NCBI RefSeq assembly: GCF_009766095.1
Contig: NZ_LMUD01000031.1
Span: 3,503-48,136 of the forward strand
Direction: 5' to 3'
Length of the DNA stretch: 44,634 bases
DNA from: Granulicella sp. S190
GTDB lineage: Bacteria > Acidobacteriota > Terriglobia > Terriglobales > Acidobacteriaceae
The notes under the pieces were generated by a model. The model saw nothing but the letters and a program-made list of their open reading frames with translations. It was not told where the DNA came from and ran no database searches. The position numbers and the translations under genes are program-made. Position 1 is the first letter of the stretch; each line of letters opens with the position of its first letter. Shown here piece after piece: positions 32,037-41,186 of this stretch.

Positions 32037-32237
32037 ATGGAACACATCACTCTCGTCTACATCGCGCTGTCCGTCATATTCGCAGCCGTCATGGCGTATA
32101 TGTATCTCTACACCACGCATCTTCACCCCAACGAGCGGACCATGGCCCTCAAGGGCCGCCCACCGGTCAGCAAGAACGAAGGCATAGCAGTCGCCACCCT
32201 GGAGAAAGAACGCCTCCACAAAACAGGCTCCTTCTAG
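32037..32237 (+). CDS. Small single-span membrane protein in the sdh operon
   Basis: 66 residues from the ATG at 32037. One membrane helix (ITLVYIALSVIFAAVMAYMYLY) is followed by a basic, soluble tail (HLHPNERTMALKGRPPVSKN). Its base composition resembles the sdh genes more than the other small ORFs do. The ribosome site is weak. I do not recognise it. Its size and position suit an extra membrane subunit of complex II, but that is only a guess. Neighbouring gaps are 109 and 97 bases. Confidence 0.6.
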   Translation: MEHITLVYIALSVIFAAVMAYMYLYTTHLHPNERTMALKGRPPVSKNEGIAVATLEKERLHKTGSF

Positions 32238-32334
32238 CTCCATCCTTAGCGGCTGCAATCCTCGGCATCAATCGCCTCCAGCTCACCCCCACGCCGAAGG
32301 CACAGGATATCTGCAGGCCCGGGCGTGTGAATTG

Positions 32335-32553
32335 ATGCTATCGACTCAGAGTCTCGCGTTTGAATACGTGTGCCCGGCAAGGCAGGTCGGTGCGGTAATT
32401 TTTGGCGGTTTTCTTATTTATAAGCCGTCGCTAGTAATACATGAAGCAAAGAGCAATCCGAAGCTTGTCCAATTTGTTGGTTTGGTTTTGATCATCGCCG
32501 GACTCATATCGACCTTTTCAACGATTAGAAATTTGACCCGTACAGGGAGTTAA
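32335..32553 (+). CDS. Small two-span membrane protein upstream of sdhB
   Basis: 72 residues from the ATG at 32335; a TTG immediately before it would add one residue. Two hydrophobic stretches (QVGAVIFGGFLIY and LVQFVGLVLIIAGLISTF) are joined by a short charged loop (EAKSNPK). The family is not recognised. The DNA is markedly AT-rich (TTTTTGGCGGTTTTC and similar) compared with sdhB. The ribosome site of sdhB (AGGGAG) lies in its last codons, so the two are tightly linked. A start further upstream cannot be excluded. Confidence 0.55.
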   Translation: MLSTQSLAFEYVCPARQVGAVIFGGFLIYKPSLVIHEAKSNPKLVQFVGLVLIIAGLISTFSTIRNLTRTGS

Positions 32554-32555
32554 GA

Positions 32556-33326
32556 ATGGCAACAGCCGCGAGCACCATCAAAGTCGAGATCAAGCGCCAG
32601 TCCACCCCGGACGCCCACGCCACCACCGAGAAGTTCGAGATCCCCTACCGCCCGGGCATGAACATCACCTCGCTCCTCGGCGAAATCGCGCTCAACCCCG
32701 TCGATGTCTCAGGCAAGCCGACCACGCCGATCACCTACGACTCCAACTGCCTCGAGGAGATCTGCGGCTCCTGCGCCATGCTCATCAACGGCAAAGCCCG
32801 AATGGCCTGCTCCGCCTTGGTAGACAAGCTCACCGGCCCCAACAAAGATCAGACCATCACCCTCGCCCCCCTCAGCAAATTCCCAGTAGTCCGCGACCTC
32901 TCCGTCGATCGCTCCGTCCTCTTCGAAAACCTCAAGAAGGTCAAAGCCTGGGTCCCCATCGACGGCTCGTATGACCTCGGCGCCGGCCCCCGCCAGGCTC
33001 CGCAAATTCAGGAGCAGCGCTACCCCCTCTCCAACTGCATCTCCTGCACCATATGCATGGAGGTCTGCCCTCAGTTCAACGACGTCACCAACTTCGTCGG
33101 CGCCGCCACCATCGCCCAGGCCAAGCTCTTCAACATGGACCCCTCCGGCTCCGTCCTCAAAGAAGAACGCCTCCGCGCCTTAGCCGGAGACGGCGGCATC
33201 CAGGAGTGCGGCTTCGCGCAAAACTGCGTCCAGGCCTGCCCCAAACAGCTCCCCCTCACCGAAGCCATCTCCGACATGGGCCGCGACGTCTTCATCCAAC
33301 AAGTCAAAGACCTCTTCGCCCGCTGA
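32556..33326 (+). CDS. sdhB: Succinate dehydrogenase iron-sulfur subunit
   Basis: 256 residues from the ATG at 32556, with AGGGAG upstream. It carries electrons from the flavin to the quinone site through three clusters. The [2Fe-2S] ligands are in NCLEEICGSCAM and MAC (about 65-90). The second cluster motif is CISCTICMEVCP (about 162-173), and the third is CGFAQNCVQACPK near the C-terminus. Length and motif order are normal. The next small ORF starts one base after the stop, so the operon probably continues. Confidence 0.97.
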   Translation: MATAASTIKVEIKRQSTPDAHATTEKFEIPYRPGMNITSLLGEIALNPVDVSGKPTTPITYDSNCLEEICGSCAMLINGKARMACSALVDKLTGPNKDQTITLAPLSKFPVVRDLSVDRSVLFENLKKVKAWVPIDGSYDLGAGPRQAPQIQEQRYPLSNCISCTICMEVCPQFNDVTNFVGAATIAQAKLFNMDPSGSVLKEERLRALAGDGGIQECGFAQNCVQACPKQLPLTEAISDMGRDVFIQQVKDLFAR

Positions 33327-33327
33327 C

Positions 33328-33666
33328 ATGACAACTCGTCCCAAACGCGTTCTGATGGGACTTTTGCTGCTCTTGCTTTGTGCAATCGGTTACTACGTGA
33401 TTGACGGTTCCAGGACCAGGCACATGCACGTAACGGTTTCAATGTCCTGGGAGTGCACCACTCACTTTCCCCTCTTTCCAGAACAAGCTGTAGTCCTCCA
33501 CTTTGTCGATTCCCCGTCAGAAGGAAATTTGTATGCAGATCGTACCGGCAACTTCTGCAATCTTGTCTCATCACAAGGCAAGCCAACGGTCCAAGTGACC
33601 TCTGATATTTGGGGGTCGAAATTCGGCGGGTATGAGAATAATCAAGAGATTCTTCTCAACGGTTGA
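33328..33666 (+). CDS. Small membrane-anchored or exported protein after sdhB
   Basis: 112 residues; the ATG at 33328 comes one base after the sdhB stop. One N-terminal helix (VLMGLLLLLLCAIGYYVI) is preceded by basic residues, so it is either a signal anchor or an uncleaved signal. The rest is a small soluble domain with two cysteines (WECTT and NFCN), which could pair. The family is not recognised. It is AT-richer than sdhB. A shared transcript with the sdh genes is likely from the spacing. No terminator is obvious after it. Confidence 0.65.
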   Translation: MTTRPKRVLMGLLLLLLCAIGYYVIDGSRTRHMHVTVSMSWECTTHFPLFPEQAVVLHFVDSPSEGNLYADRTGNFCNLVSSQGKPTVQVTSDIWGSKFGGYENNQEILLNG

Positions 33667-33883
33667 CCCTTCCCGTTGCCAAAGAGTCCCGCTGACTATG
33701 CGGCGACCATCGGAAGCCCGACACCATATATACATGCATTCAATCGAGCTATCAGATACGAGTAAAGTAGCCCAGCGTCTTTCTCTATTTTGGGAATGTA
33801 AATTTCGCTCCGCCCATTGTGAAAACACACTCCTCCGCACGCACCGCAAGCGTAAACCGCTAAGCTTATTATCAGGAGAAAAA

Positions 33884-34279
33884 ATGATCCAACTAGCAGA
33901 CGCACGCCGCATCATCGCAGCAGCAGAAAAGAAAGCCGAAGAACTCGGCCAGCCCATGAACGTAGCCATAGTCGACGAGGGCGGTAACCTCATCGCCTTC
34001 GAGCGCATGACCAACGCCTGGCTCGGCTCCATCGACATCTCTCAAAAGAAGGCCTGGACCTCTCGCGCCTTCGACATCCCCACGAAAGACCTCGCTGATC
34101 ACTCGCAGTCCGGCAACCAGTTCTTCGGTATCCATGCCTCGAACGACGGTAAGGTTATGATCTTCGCCGGCGGCATCCCTCTCAAGCAGGAAGGTAAGGT
34201 AGTCGGAGCTATCGGAGTCAGCGGAGGATCCGGAGTGCAGGACCACACCGTAGCCGAAGCAGGCGCAGCCGCCCTGTAA
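33884..34279 (+). CDS. GlcG/HbpS family (DUF336) protein
   Basis: 131 residues from the ATG at 33884, preceded by AGGAG; the frame is open upstream to 33632 without family features. The Haem-degrading/GlcG fold is seen from start to end: LADARRIIAAAEKKAEELG, NVAIVDEGGNLIAFERM, SIDISQKKAWTS and GIPLKQEGKVVGAIGVSGG. Members bind heme or cobalamin-like ligands or small metabolites; the precise role is often unknown. It stands alone, 217 bases after the preceding ORF, with a hairpin downstream. Confidence 0.9.
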   Translation: MIQLADARRIIAAAEKKAEELGQPMNVAIVDEGGNLIAFERMTNAWLGSIDISQKKAWTSRAFDIPTKDLADHSQSGNQFFGIHASNDGKVMIFAGGIPLKQEGKVVGAIGVSGGSGVQDHTVAEAGAAAL

Positions 34280-34294
34280 TTCCCTAAATGCAAG

Positions 34295-34329
34295 ACAGGT
34301 ACGCCCGCTGACCCGCGCGGCGTACCTGT
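34295..34329. terminator. Hairpin after the GlcG-like gene
   Basis: ACAGGTACGCC pairs perfectly with GGCGTACCTGT around a 13-base loop. It sits between the end of the GlcG-like gene and the end of the convergent small gene, and it may serve both. There is no strong T-run. Confidence 0.6.
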
Positions 34330-34354
34330 TCTAACGTACAACCTCTTCAACCTG

Positions 34355-34555
34355 CTACTTCGAAAAAATAGAATTTCCTGGAGTTCGCTCCTCATTAGAG
34401 TGGATTCGGTTCTCTGCCCTCTTCGCGCTCTCCATCGCCACATGATCCATCTTTTGCTGATCTGTCTTGCCCTCCTCCGTCGCAGACGTGTCAGACTCAA
34501 TCGCTTCGTGTGAAGGACGTGCTCCGGTCTTCGTAGAATCCATACCCTGTGCCAT
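34355..34555 (-). CDS. Small hydrophilic protein
   Basis: 66 residues from the ATG at 34555, preceded by a good ribosome site (GAGGTGAT). The protein is strongly polar with no hydrophobic stretch (SHEAIESDTSATEEGKTDQQ in the middle), so it is probably disordered and cytosolic. I do not recognise the family; small, charged proteins like this are often stress-linked, but nothing here proves it. The nearby M19 dipeptidase gene diverges from it across 128 bases. Confidence 0.6.
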   Translation of the reverse strand: MAQGMDSTKTGARPSHEAIESDTSATEEGKTDQQKMDHVAMESAKRAENRIHSNEERTPGNSIFSK

Positions 34556-34683
34556 ACATCACCTCTGCATAGACAGATGGCGTGCGCCGTTCACGAGGTT
34601 GCCCCTAAAATCAGCGGAAAGATCGGAAGATTGCCCTTGCTACAATCACCTATCCTGATGACGTGAAAGCGCGGTGTTCAAAC

Positions 34684-35925
34684 ATGCACAAACGCGGCCT
34701 CTTAGCCTCCGCCCTGCTGCTCACCGCTTTCAATGCCACCTCACAAAATAAATCCGCAGTAAACCCTATGACTCCCAAGACAGATCCCGCCGCCGTCCAT
34801 CAATCCGCCATCGTCATCGACACCCACGCCGACACCCCTCAACGCTTCGTCGACGAGCACTGGGACTTCACCGATCCCCTCAACGGCGGCATGCTCAACT
34901 ACGACTCGGCAAAGCAGGGCAACCTCGACGCGCAGTTCTTCTCCATCTGGGTCGATCCCGGCCAATATCCCGCCAACGCCAGCGCCCACCGCACTCTCTC
35001 GCTCATCGACGGGACCCTAGAGCAGGTCCGCAAACACCCCGACAAACTAGCTCTCTGCGTCTCCGCCGACGACATCATCTCCACGCACTCCCAGGGCAAA
35101 TTCGCCGTTCTCATGGGTATCGAAGGCGGCCACTCCATCGAGAACGACCTCGGCCTCCTCCGCGACTACTACCGCTTGGGCGTTCGTTATATGACCCTCA
35201 CCTGGTCCAACACCAACAACTGGGCCGACTCGTCCGGCGACATCGACGACGCAAAAGTTCCACACCACAACGGCCTCACCCCCTTCGGCAAACAAGTCGT
35301 CGCCGAGATGAACCGCCTCGGCATGATGGTCGATATCTCCCATGTCTCCGACAAAACGTTTTGGGATGTCATCGCCACCACACGCACACCCATCATCGCC
35401 TCGCACTCCTCCGCCCGTGCCCTCACCCACGCCGCACGCAACATGACCGACGAGATGCTCCTCGCTATGAAGAAGAATAACGGCGTCGTCATGGTTAACT
35501 TCTTCCCTGCCTTCATCGACGAGAACTGGCGTAAGGCCTGGGCCGCACAGGAGCCTGAACGCAGGCAAGCACAGAAAGCCCTCGAAGCCGAATACAAAGC
35601 CAAGGGCCTGCCCGTTCCTTACACCGCCTCCGACAAGATCGACCGCGAGTTCGCTGCAAAGATCGGCCGCGCCCCCTTCAACTCCCTCATCGATCACTTC
35701 GATCACGTCATCAAAGTCGCCTGCATCGATCACGTCGGCATCGGCACTGACTTCGACGGCATCCCCGTCCCACCGGCAGGTATCGACTCCGCCGCCGACC
35801 TACCCAAAGTCACCGCCGCCCTCATGGCTCGCGGCTACACCGCCGAAGACATGCACAAACTACTCGGAGGCAACCTGCTCCGCGTCTTCCGCGAAGTGCA
35901 AGCCGCCTCCGATCACAACCCATAA
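34684..35925 (+). CDS. Exported membrane-dipeptidase-like peptidase (family M19)
   Basis: 413 residues from the ATG at 34684; a GTG at 34663 would add seven residues. A signal peptide (KRGLLASALLLTAFNATSQ) is followed by the M19 renal-dipeptidase fold. The binuclear zinc site is visible: His48 and Asp50 in IDTHADTP, the bridging Glu in GIEGGHSIEN, and His in DISHVSD and in IIASHSSARAL, with GIGTDFDG near the end. Such enzymes cleave dipeptides, including those with D-residues. It probably works in the periplasm on peptidoglycan or nutrient peptides. No operon partner is evident. Confidence 0.93.
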   Translation: MHKRGLLASALLLTAFNATSQNKSAVNPMTPKTDPAAVHQSAIVIDTHADTPQRFVDEHWDFTDPLNGGMLNYDSAKQGNLDAQFFSIWVDPGQYPANASAHRTLSLIDGTLEQVRKHPDKLALCVSADDIISTHSQGKFAVLMGIEGGHSIENDLGLLRDYYRLGVRYMTLTWSNTNNWADSSGDIDDAKVPHHNGLTPFGKQVVAEMNRLGMMVDISHVSDKTFWDVIATTRTPIIASHSSARALTHAARNMTDEMLLAMKKNNGVVMVNFFPAFIDENWRKAWAAQEPERRQAQKALEAEYKAKGLPVPYTASDKIDREFAAKIGRAPFNSLIDHFDHVIKVACIDHVGIGTDFDGIPVPPAGIDSAADLPKVTAALMARGYTAEDMHKLLGGNLLRVFREVQAASDHNP

Positions 35926-35947
35926 TCGATCTGATACCGAGCGAGAG

Positions 35948-36247
35948 CTAAACCTTCTCCGCAATCAGAGTGATCTTGTGAATCTTGGGAGCTTCAGAGA
36001 ACAGCGTCTCCGCATTCGCCATCAGAGCCTTCGCAATCTCGCCATTCAGGTGAGCATCACGGCCCGCTTCGTCGTGGAAAGTATCGAACACCCCATAAAA
36101 TCCACCCTTATCTTCTTTGAAGCCATACCAGTGAACAGTTCCCGGCTCAGCCTTGGACATCTCTGCACCCTGCTTCAAAAAAGCCTCAACATCCGCCTCT
36201 TTACCCGGCTTTGCCTTCAACTCCGCATACAACGCAAACTTCGCCAT
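35948..36247 (-). CDS. Antibiotic-biosynthesis-monooxygenase-like (YgiN-type) protein
   Basis: 99 residues from the ATG at 36247, preceded by GGAGGGA. It fits the ABM/YgiN dimeric alpha/beta-barrel family: FALYAELKAKPGKEADVEAF, GTVHWYGFKED and FDTFHDEAGRDAHLNG. Members include quinol monooxygenases and heme-degrading enzymes; no cofactor is needed by the quinol type. The conserved FDTF...HxN pattern supports the family but not the substrate. A perfect palindrome (36271-36285) sits 24 bases before the start and may regulate it. The gene is convergent with the dipeptidase gene. Confidence 0.88.
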   Translation of the reverse strand: MAKFALYAELKAKPGKEADVEAFLKQGAEMSKAEPGTVHWYGFKEDKGGFYGVFDTFHDEAGRDAHLNGEIAKALMANAETLFSEAPKIHKITLIAEKV

Positions 36248-36270
36248 TTCAAATTCCCTCCAGACAATGA

Positions 36271-36285
36271 GATGCAAAATGCATC
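36271..36285. promoter_or_regulatory. Palindrome, candidate operator upstream of the monooxygenase gene
   Basis: GATGCAAAATGCATC has 6-base arms (GATGCA and TGCATC) around AAA. It lies in the gap between the divergent monooxygenase and cyclophilin genes, close to the former. No regulator gene is adjacent. Confidence 0.35.
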
Positions 36286-36504
36286 CAGAAGATACGGGTG
36301 CAGACGAGCTTTCATCGTCTCCAGCCTGCAATGACAAAAGAAAGACATCACCCATAAAAGTCAGAGACAAAAGCCTCGGCTAATAACAAAAGTAAGTGAA
36401 AAATAGCAAGTCTGTAACTTCACCAGACACATCCTCACCAGGCCTCGTGAGATTGCCCCATCTGCCCCGTCTACGATAGCCTGTTTGTTGGAGCTACAAA
36501 CCGC

Positions 36505-37245
36505 ATGATGCTTCGTACCCTCGCGTTCTCCTTGGCCCTCGCCGTATCTGCCCAGGCACAGTCAACCCCGACGCCCCCAGCCGACGCTCTTCCCGACGCC
36601 CCCAGCACCACCAGCAACATGAAAGCCCCCGTCGTGCCCACCGGTCCCACCGTCATCATCGACACCACCATGGGCCGCCTCGCCTGCAAGCTCTACGACA
36701 AGCAAGCCCCCGTCACCGTCGCCAACTTCATCGGCCTCGCCGAGGGCACTAAGGACTGGACCGACCCCAAAACCCTGCAGAAGATGCACCACCAGCCCTT
36801 CTACAACGGCACCACCTTCCACCGCGTCATCCCCAACTTCATGATTCAGGGTGGCGACCGCGTCGGCGACGGCACCGGAGACCCCGGGTACTTCTTCCAG
36901 GACGAGATCGACCCCGACCTCACCTTCGACCAGCCCGGCCTCTTAGCCATGGCCAATGCCGGCCCCGGTCCCTCTGGCGGCGGCACCAACGGCTCGCAAT
37001 TCTTCATTACCGAGACCGAGGTTCCCCAACTCAACGGCAAGCACACCATCTTCGGCCAATGCGACGCCCACACCGCCCTGCTCGTCGCCTCCATCGCCCG
37101 CGTCGAACGCGACTCCAGCGACAAGCCACTTACCCCGGTCGTCATCACAAGGGTCACTATCGTGCGCGAAGGCCAACCCATTCCTCCGCTGCCAGCCGCA
37201 CCCGCCGCGGTGGCAACGCCTGCTGCTGCCCCCGCACCTAAATAA
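36505..37245 (+). CDS. Exported cyclophilin-type peptidyl-prolyl isomerase
   Basis: 246 residues from the ATG at 36505; the next codon is also ATG. A signal peptide ([17 protein letters not shown]) is followed by a Pro/Ala spacer and the cyclophilin domain (about 48-220). Active-site features are [21 protein letters not shown] and NGKHTIFG. A Pro/Ala-rich tail ends the protein. It accelerates proline isomerisation during folding outside the cytoplasm. A cytosolic paralogue follows 84 bases later in the same orientation, which suggests an old duplication with added export signal. Confidence 0.94.
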   Translation: MMLRTLAFSLALAVSAQAQSTPTPPADALPDAPSTTSNMKAPVVPTGPTVIIDTTMGRLACKLYDKQAPVTVANFIGLAEGTKDWTDPKTLQKMHHQPFYNGTTFHRVIPNFMIQGGDRVGDGTGDPGYFFQDEIDPDLTFDQPGLLAMANAGPGPSGGGTNGSQFFITETEVPQLNGKHTIFGQCDAHTALLVASIARVERDSSDKPLTPVVITRVTIVREGQPIPPLPAAPAAVATPAAAPAPK

Positions 37246-37329
37246 GCTTCCGGCCTCCGCGATCTCAACGGAAACGCCTCTCTGCTAACAAAGCAACTAA
37301 CCTGAACCTTTCACTGCAAGGAGATTCAA

Positions 37330-37851
37330 ATGGCAACCAAACCAGGCACCTACGCCACATTCAAAACTACCGAAGGCACCATCGTCTGCGAGCTCTTCGA
37401 GAAAGACGCACCCGAAACCGTAGCCAACTTCATCGGCCTCGCCGAAGGCACCAAGGAGTGGAACAGCCGCAGCAAGAAGGGCGCCAAGCTCTACGACGGC
37501 TCCATCTTCCATCGTGTGATCCCTCAGTTCATGATCCAGGGCGGCGACCCCGAAGGCACCGGCATGGGCGGCCCCGGCTACAAGTTCGCCGACGAGACCA
37601 AAGGCTCGAAGCACGGCTTCCAGGAGAAGGGTAAGCTCGCCATGGCCAACTCCGGCCCCAACACCAACGGCAGCCAATTCTTCATCACCGTAGCCGACAC
37701 CAGCTGGCTCACCGGCAAGCACACCATCTTCGGTGAAGTAGTCGAAGGCTATGACGTAGTAGAGAAGATCAGCAAAGTCAGCAAAGACGGCATGGACCGC
37801 CCCAAAACCCCAGTAGTCCTCGAATCCGTCACCATCGAACGAGTAGCCTAA
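37330..37851 (+). CDS. Cytosolic cyclophilin-type peptidyl-prolyl isomerase
   Basis: 173 residues from the ATG at 37330, with AAGGAGA upstream. The whole protein is one cyclophilin domain: [43 protein letters not shown] and [16 protein letters not shown]. There is no signal peptide. It is similar along its length to the preceding exported cyclophilin. A strong terminator follows at once. Confidence 0.96.
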   Translation: MATKPGTYATFKTTEGTIVCELFEKDAPETVANFIGLAEGTKEWNSRSKKGAKLYDGSIFHRVIPQFMIQGGDPEGTGMGGPGYKFADETKGSKHGFQEKGKLAMANSGPNTNGSQFFITVADTSWLTGKHTIFGEVVEGYDVVEKISKVSKDGMDRPKTPVVLESVTIERVA

Positions 37852-37871
37852 AACTTTCATTCGCAACATAT

Positions 37872-37902
37872 AAAAAGCCCGCTCAAATCGAGCGGGCTTT
37901 TT
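37872..37902 (+). terminator. Rho-independent terminator after the cytosolic cyclophilin gene
   Basis: AAAAAGCCCGCT pairs with AGCGGGCTTTTT around a 7-base loop, ending in a T-run. It can work in both directions and so may also serve the convergent gene at 37920. Confidence 0.92.
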
Positions 37903-37919
37903 AAGCTCCTCATTAAAAT

Positions 37920-38402
37920 TCAATGGCAGGGTTCTACAAGCTCCCCATAGTTTGCGAACTCGTCATAGAGGAATGTTCCCTTGTCCACGTCGAGAATCAA
38001 ATCGCTCGAGGTGATTCGCCCCCACCACACCTGGATAAAGAGGAGCTTGTCATTAATCCAATTCGCCGCGAAATCCTTATCGTCATCAGTGAACCTAGCC
38101 TGCAGCGCAGCCGCGCCGCCTGCGCGGTTGCCTATATACAGTGTCGTGGTTCGAGGCCCACTTTTGGAGTAGTCAGGGCTCACACTAATGAACCATCGAT
38201 TCCCCTCCGGAGAAAAAACCCTGTTCCCAGAAGTAGCAACCTTAGCCGAAGCGTCCAACCGCGTCAGGCTAATCCTTTTTTGAATGAATGCAGGAGCCGA
38301 TCCATAGGTCACCTTTTGGTCTCGGCACGCCCCTGGAGTCTGCCCAAAAGTCCAAGTCGCAAGAAAGAAGTTCAGTGAAGCGCAGCATAGGAACTTCAAC
38401 AT
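37920..38402 (-). CDS. Secreted protein of unknown function
   Basis: About 160 residues from the ATG at 38402, chosen because a signal peptide starts there (MLKFLCCASLNFFLATWTFG); an ATG at 38438 would extend it by 12 residues. The mature part has beta-rich segments (NRWFISVSPDYSKSGPRTTT, LLFIQVWWGRITSSDLILDV) like a small beta-propeller-type or jelly-roll domain. No family is recognised. Composition is AT-richer than its neighbours. Terminators lie on both sides (37872-37902 and 38468-38495), so it is transcribed alone. Confidence 0.65.
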   Translation of the reverse strand: MLKFLCCASLNFFLATWTFGQTPGACRDQKVTYGSAPAFIQKRISLTRLDASAKVATSGNRVFSPEGNRWFISVSPDYSKSGPRTTTLYIGNRAGGAAALQARFTDDDKDFAANWINDKLLFIQVWWGRITSSDLILDVDKGTFLYDEFANYGELVEPCH

Positions 38403-38467
38403 TGGACCATTATGACCCAACCTCACGCGCCAAATCATTCTCGTATCATTCCTCGCTATTCGAAAAG

Positions 38468-38495
38468 AAAGCCCGCTCGATAAGTGGGCTTTTTT
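38468..38495. terminator. Terminator between mdh and the secreted-protein gene
   Basis: AAAGCCC pairs with GGGCTTT, and T-rich stretches lie on either side. On the minus strand it follows mdh by about 30 bases and ends in TTTCTTTTC. Confidence 0.75.
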
Positions 38496-38525
38496 CGTCG
38501 TGTTATTCGCACTAGCCGCGATCTA

Positions 38526-39467
<942 letters not shown>

Positions 39468-39628
39468 CTATCAAAGCCGATTCACTCGCTACATCAATTC
39501 TAGTGCCGCACCGCCGCCTCAACACGCATCGACCCCAGATTTACCGAATACCGAACGCGAAACCACGAGCCGCACGGGCAGGCAATCGACTTTATCAGCT
39601 CTATCCCTTTGATCACCGTTACGCTTTT

Positions 39629-39656
39629 ATCCGCGATCATCCGCGAAATCCGCGGT
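39629..39656. repeat. Triple ATCCGCG repeat in the mdh-icd gap
   Basis: ATCCGCG recurs at 39629, 39639 and 39648, spaced about one helical turn. It is within 5 bases of the end of icd. The remainder of the 205-base gap shows no gene. It may be a dispersed intergenic element or part of a terminator. Confidence 0.5.
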
Positions 39657-39660
39657 CGTT

Positions 39661-41061
39661 CTACATGTTCTCAATCATCCGTGTCGCAAACTCGCTCGTC
39701 TTCGCCTTCGTCGCGCCCTGCATCCCACGCTCAAAGTCGTACGTCACGAACTTCTGCCCAATCGTCTTCTCCATCGAGCTTTCAATCAACCGCGCAGCCT
39801 CCGTCCAGCCGAGAAAATCAAACAGCATCACGCCCGAAAGAATGACCGACCCAGGATTGATCACATCCTTATCCGCATACTTCGGAGCCGTCCCATGCGT
39901 TGCTTCAAACACCGCATACCCATCGCCAATATTCCCACCCGGCGCAATCCCCAACCCTCCAACCTGTGCCGCCGCCGCGTCCGAAATGTAATCACCATTC
40001 AGATTCGTCGTCGCCAACACGCTGTAGTCCTCAGGGCGCAGAATAATCTGCTGAAAGATCGAATCAGCGATCCGGTCATTCACCAGAATCTTGCTCTTCC
40101 ACTTCCCGCCGCCATGCGAGTCGCCAATCGAAGCCACCACCTGCTTCACCTCGGCAATAACCTCCTCGCCAAACTCCTTCGCCGCAAACTCGATCCCCGG
40201 TTCAATCAACGCGGCATTCTCCTCCGCAGTCAGCTTCGGATTCGCCTCCAGGTTCCCCAGGATCCAGCTCTCCCGCTCCGTCACCGTCTGGTCGCGAAAC
40301 TCCTGCGAAGCAACCTCATAGCCCCACTCGCGAAACGCTCCTTCGGTAAACTTCTGAATATTTCCCTTATGCACCAGCGTCACGGTCTTGCGCTTCTTGT
40401 CCAGCGCATACTGAATCGCCGCTCGCACCAACCGCTTCGATCCCGTAATCGAGATCGGCTTCACCCCCACACCCGAGTCCAGTCGAATCTTCTTTTTGGT
40501 TCCCTTCAGCATGTCATCATTCACAAACGCAATGAACTTGTCAGCCTCAGGCGTTCCCTGTCGAAACTCGATCCCTGCGTAGATATCCTCCGTATTCTCA
40601 CGGAAGATCACCACATCCAGCTTCTCCGGATGCTTCACCGGGCTTGGCACGCCAGCGTAGTACTTCACCGGCCGTACACACTGATACAGATCCATCAACT
40701 GCCGTAGCGCAACATTCAAGCTGCGAATCCCGCCACCCACAGGCGTCGTCAGCGGTCCTTTGATCGACACACGAAAGTCCACCGTAGCCTTCACCGTGTC
40801 ATCCGGCAGCCAGTTCTTCGTCTGGCGATACGCCTTCTCTCCCGCCAGCACCTCGTACCACGCCACCGAGCGCTTCCCGCCATAAGCCTTCGCCACCGCC
40901 GCATCGAACACCCGCTGCGAAGCCTTCCAGATATCGCGTCCCGTCCCATCCCCTTCGATAAACGGAATAATCGGATGATCGGGAACTGTAAACTTCCCGT
41001 TGTTGTACTCGATCGCCTGCCCATTCGCCGGCACTGAAATTCCGTTGTAGCTCGTTTGCAT
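39661..41061 (-). CDS. icd: Isocitrate dehydrogenase (NADP-type)
   Basis: About 466 residues from the ATG at 41061, chosen because GGAG lies 9 bases upstream; an ATG at 41067 is too close to it. The enzyme makes 2-oxoglutarate and CO2 from isocitrate. The phosphate/isocitrate-binding segment [13 protein letters not shown] contains the serine that is the phosphorylation site in the E. coli enzyme. Other marks are [26 protein letters not shown] and the C-terminal [20 protein letters not shown]. It lies upstream of mdh on the same strand. Confidence 0.96.
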   Translation of the reverse strand: MQTSYNGISVPANGQAIEYNNGKFTVPDHPIIPFIEGDGTGRDIWKASQRVFDAAVAKAYGGKRSVAWYEVLAGEKAYRQTKNWLPDDTVKATVDFRVSIKGPLTTPVGGGIRSLNVALRQLMDLYQCVRPVKYYAGVPSPVKHPEKLDVVIFRENTEDIYAGIEFRQGTPEADKFIAFVNDDMLKGTKKKIRLDSGVGVKPISITGSKRLVRAAIQYALDKKRKTVTLVHKGNIQKFTEGAFREWGYEVASQEFRDQTVTERESWILGNLEANPKLTAEENAALIEPGIEFAAKEFGEEVIAEVKQVVASIGDSHGGGKWKSKILVNDRIADSIFQQIILRPEDYSVLATTNLNGDYISDAAAAQVGGLGIAPGGNIGDGYAVFEATHGTAPKYADKDVINPGSVILSGVMLFDFLGWTEAARLIESSMEKTIGQKFVTYDFERGMQGATKAKTSEFATRMIENM

Positions 41062-41186
41062 CGTCATCGTCTCCGAGAAGAAATCGAAGACCGAGGCTAC
41101 CACCTCAACAAGACAAGTGGCAACGCAACCTCGCGAAATCGTTGAGCATCTCTCGACAACGAAGAGTTAAAAGAAGAGCATTAATT

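Noticed and set aside
33632..33883. N-terminal extension of the GlcG-like protein
   Set aside because: The family start at 33884 has a strong ribosome site; the extension has no family sequence.
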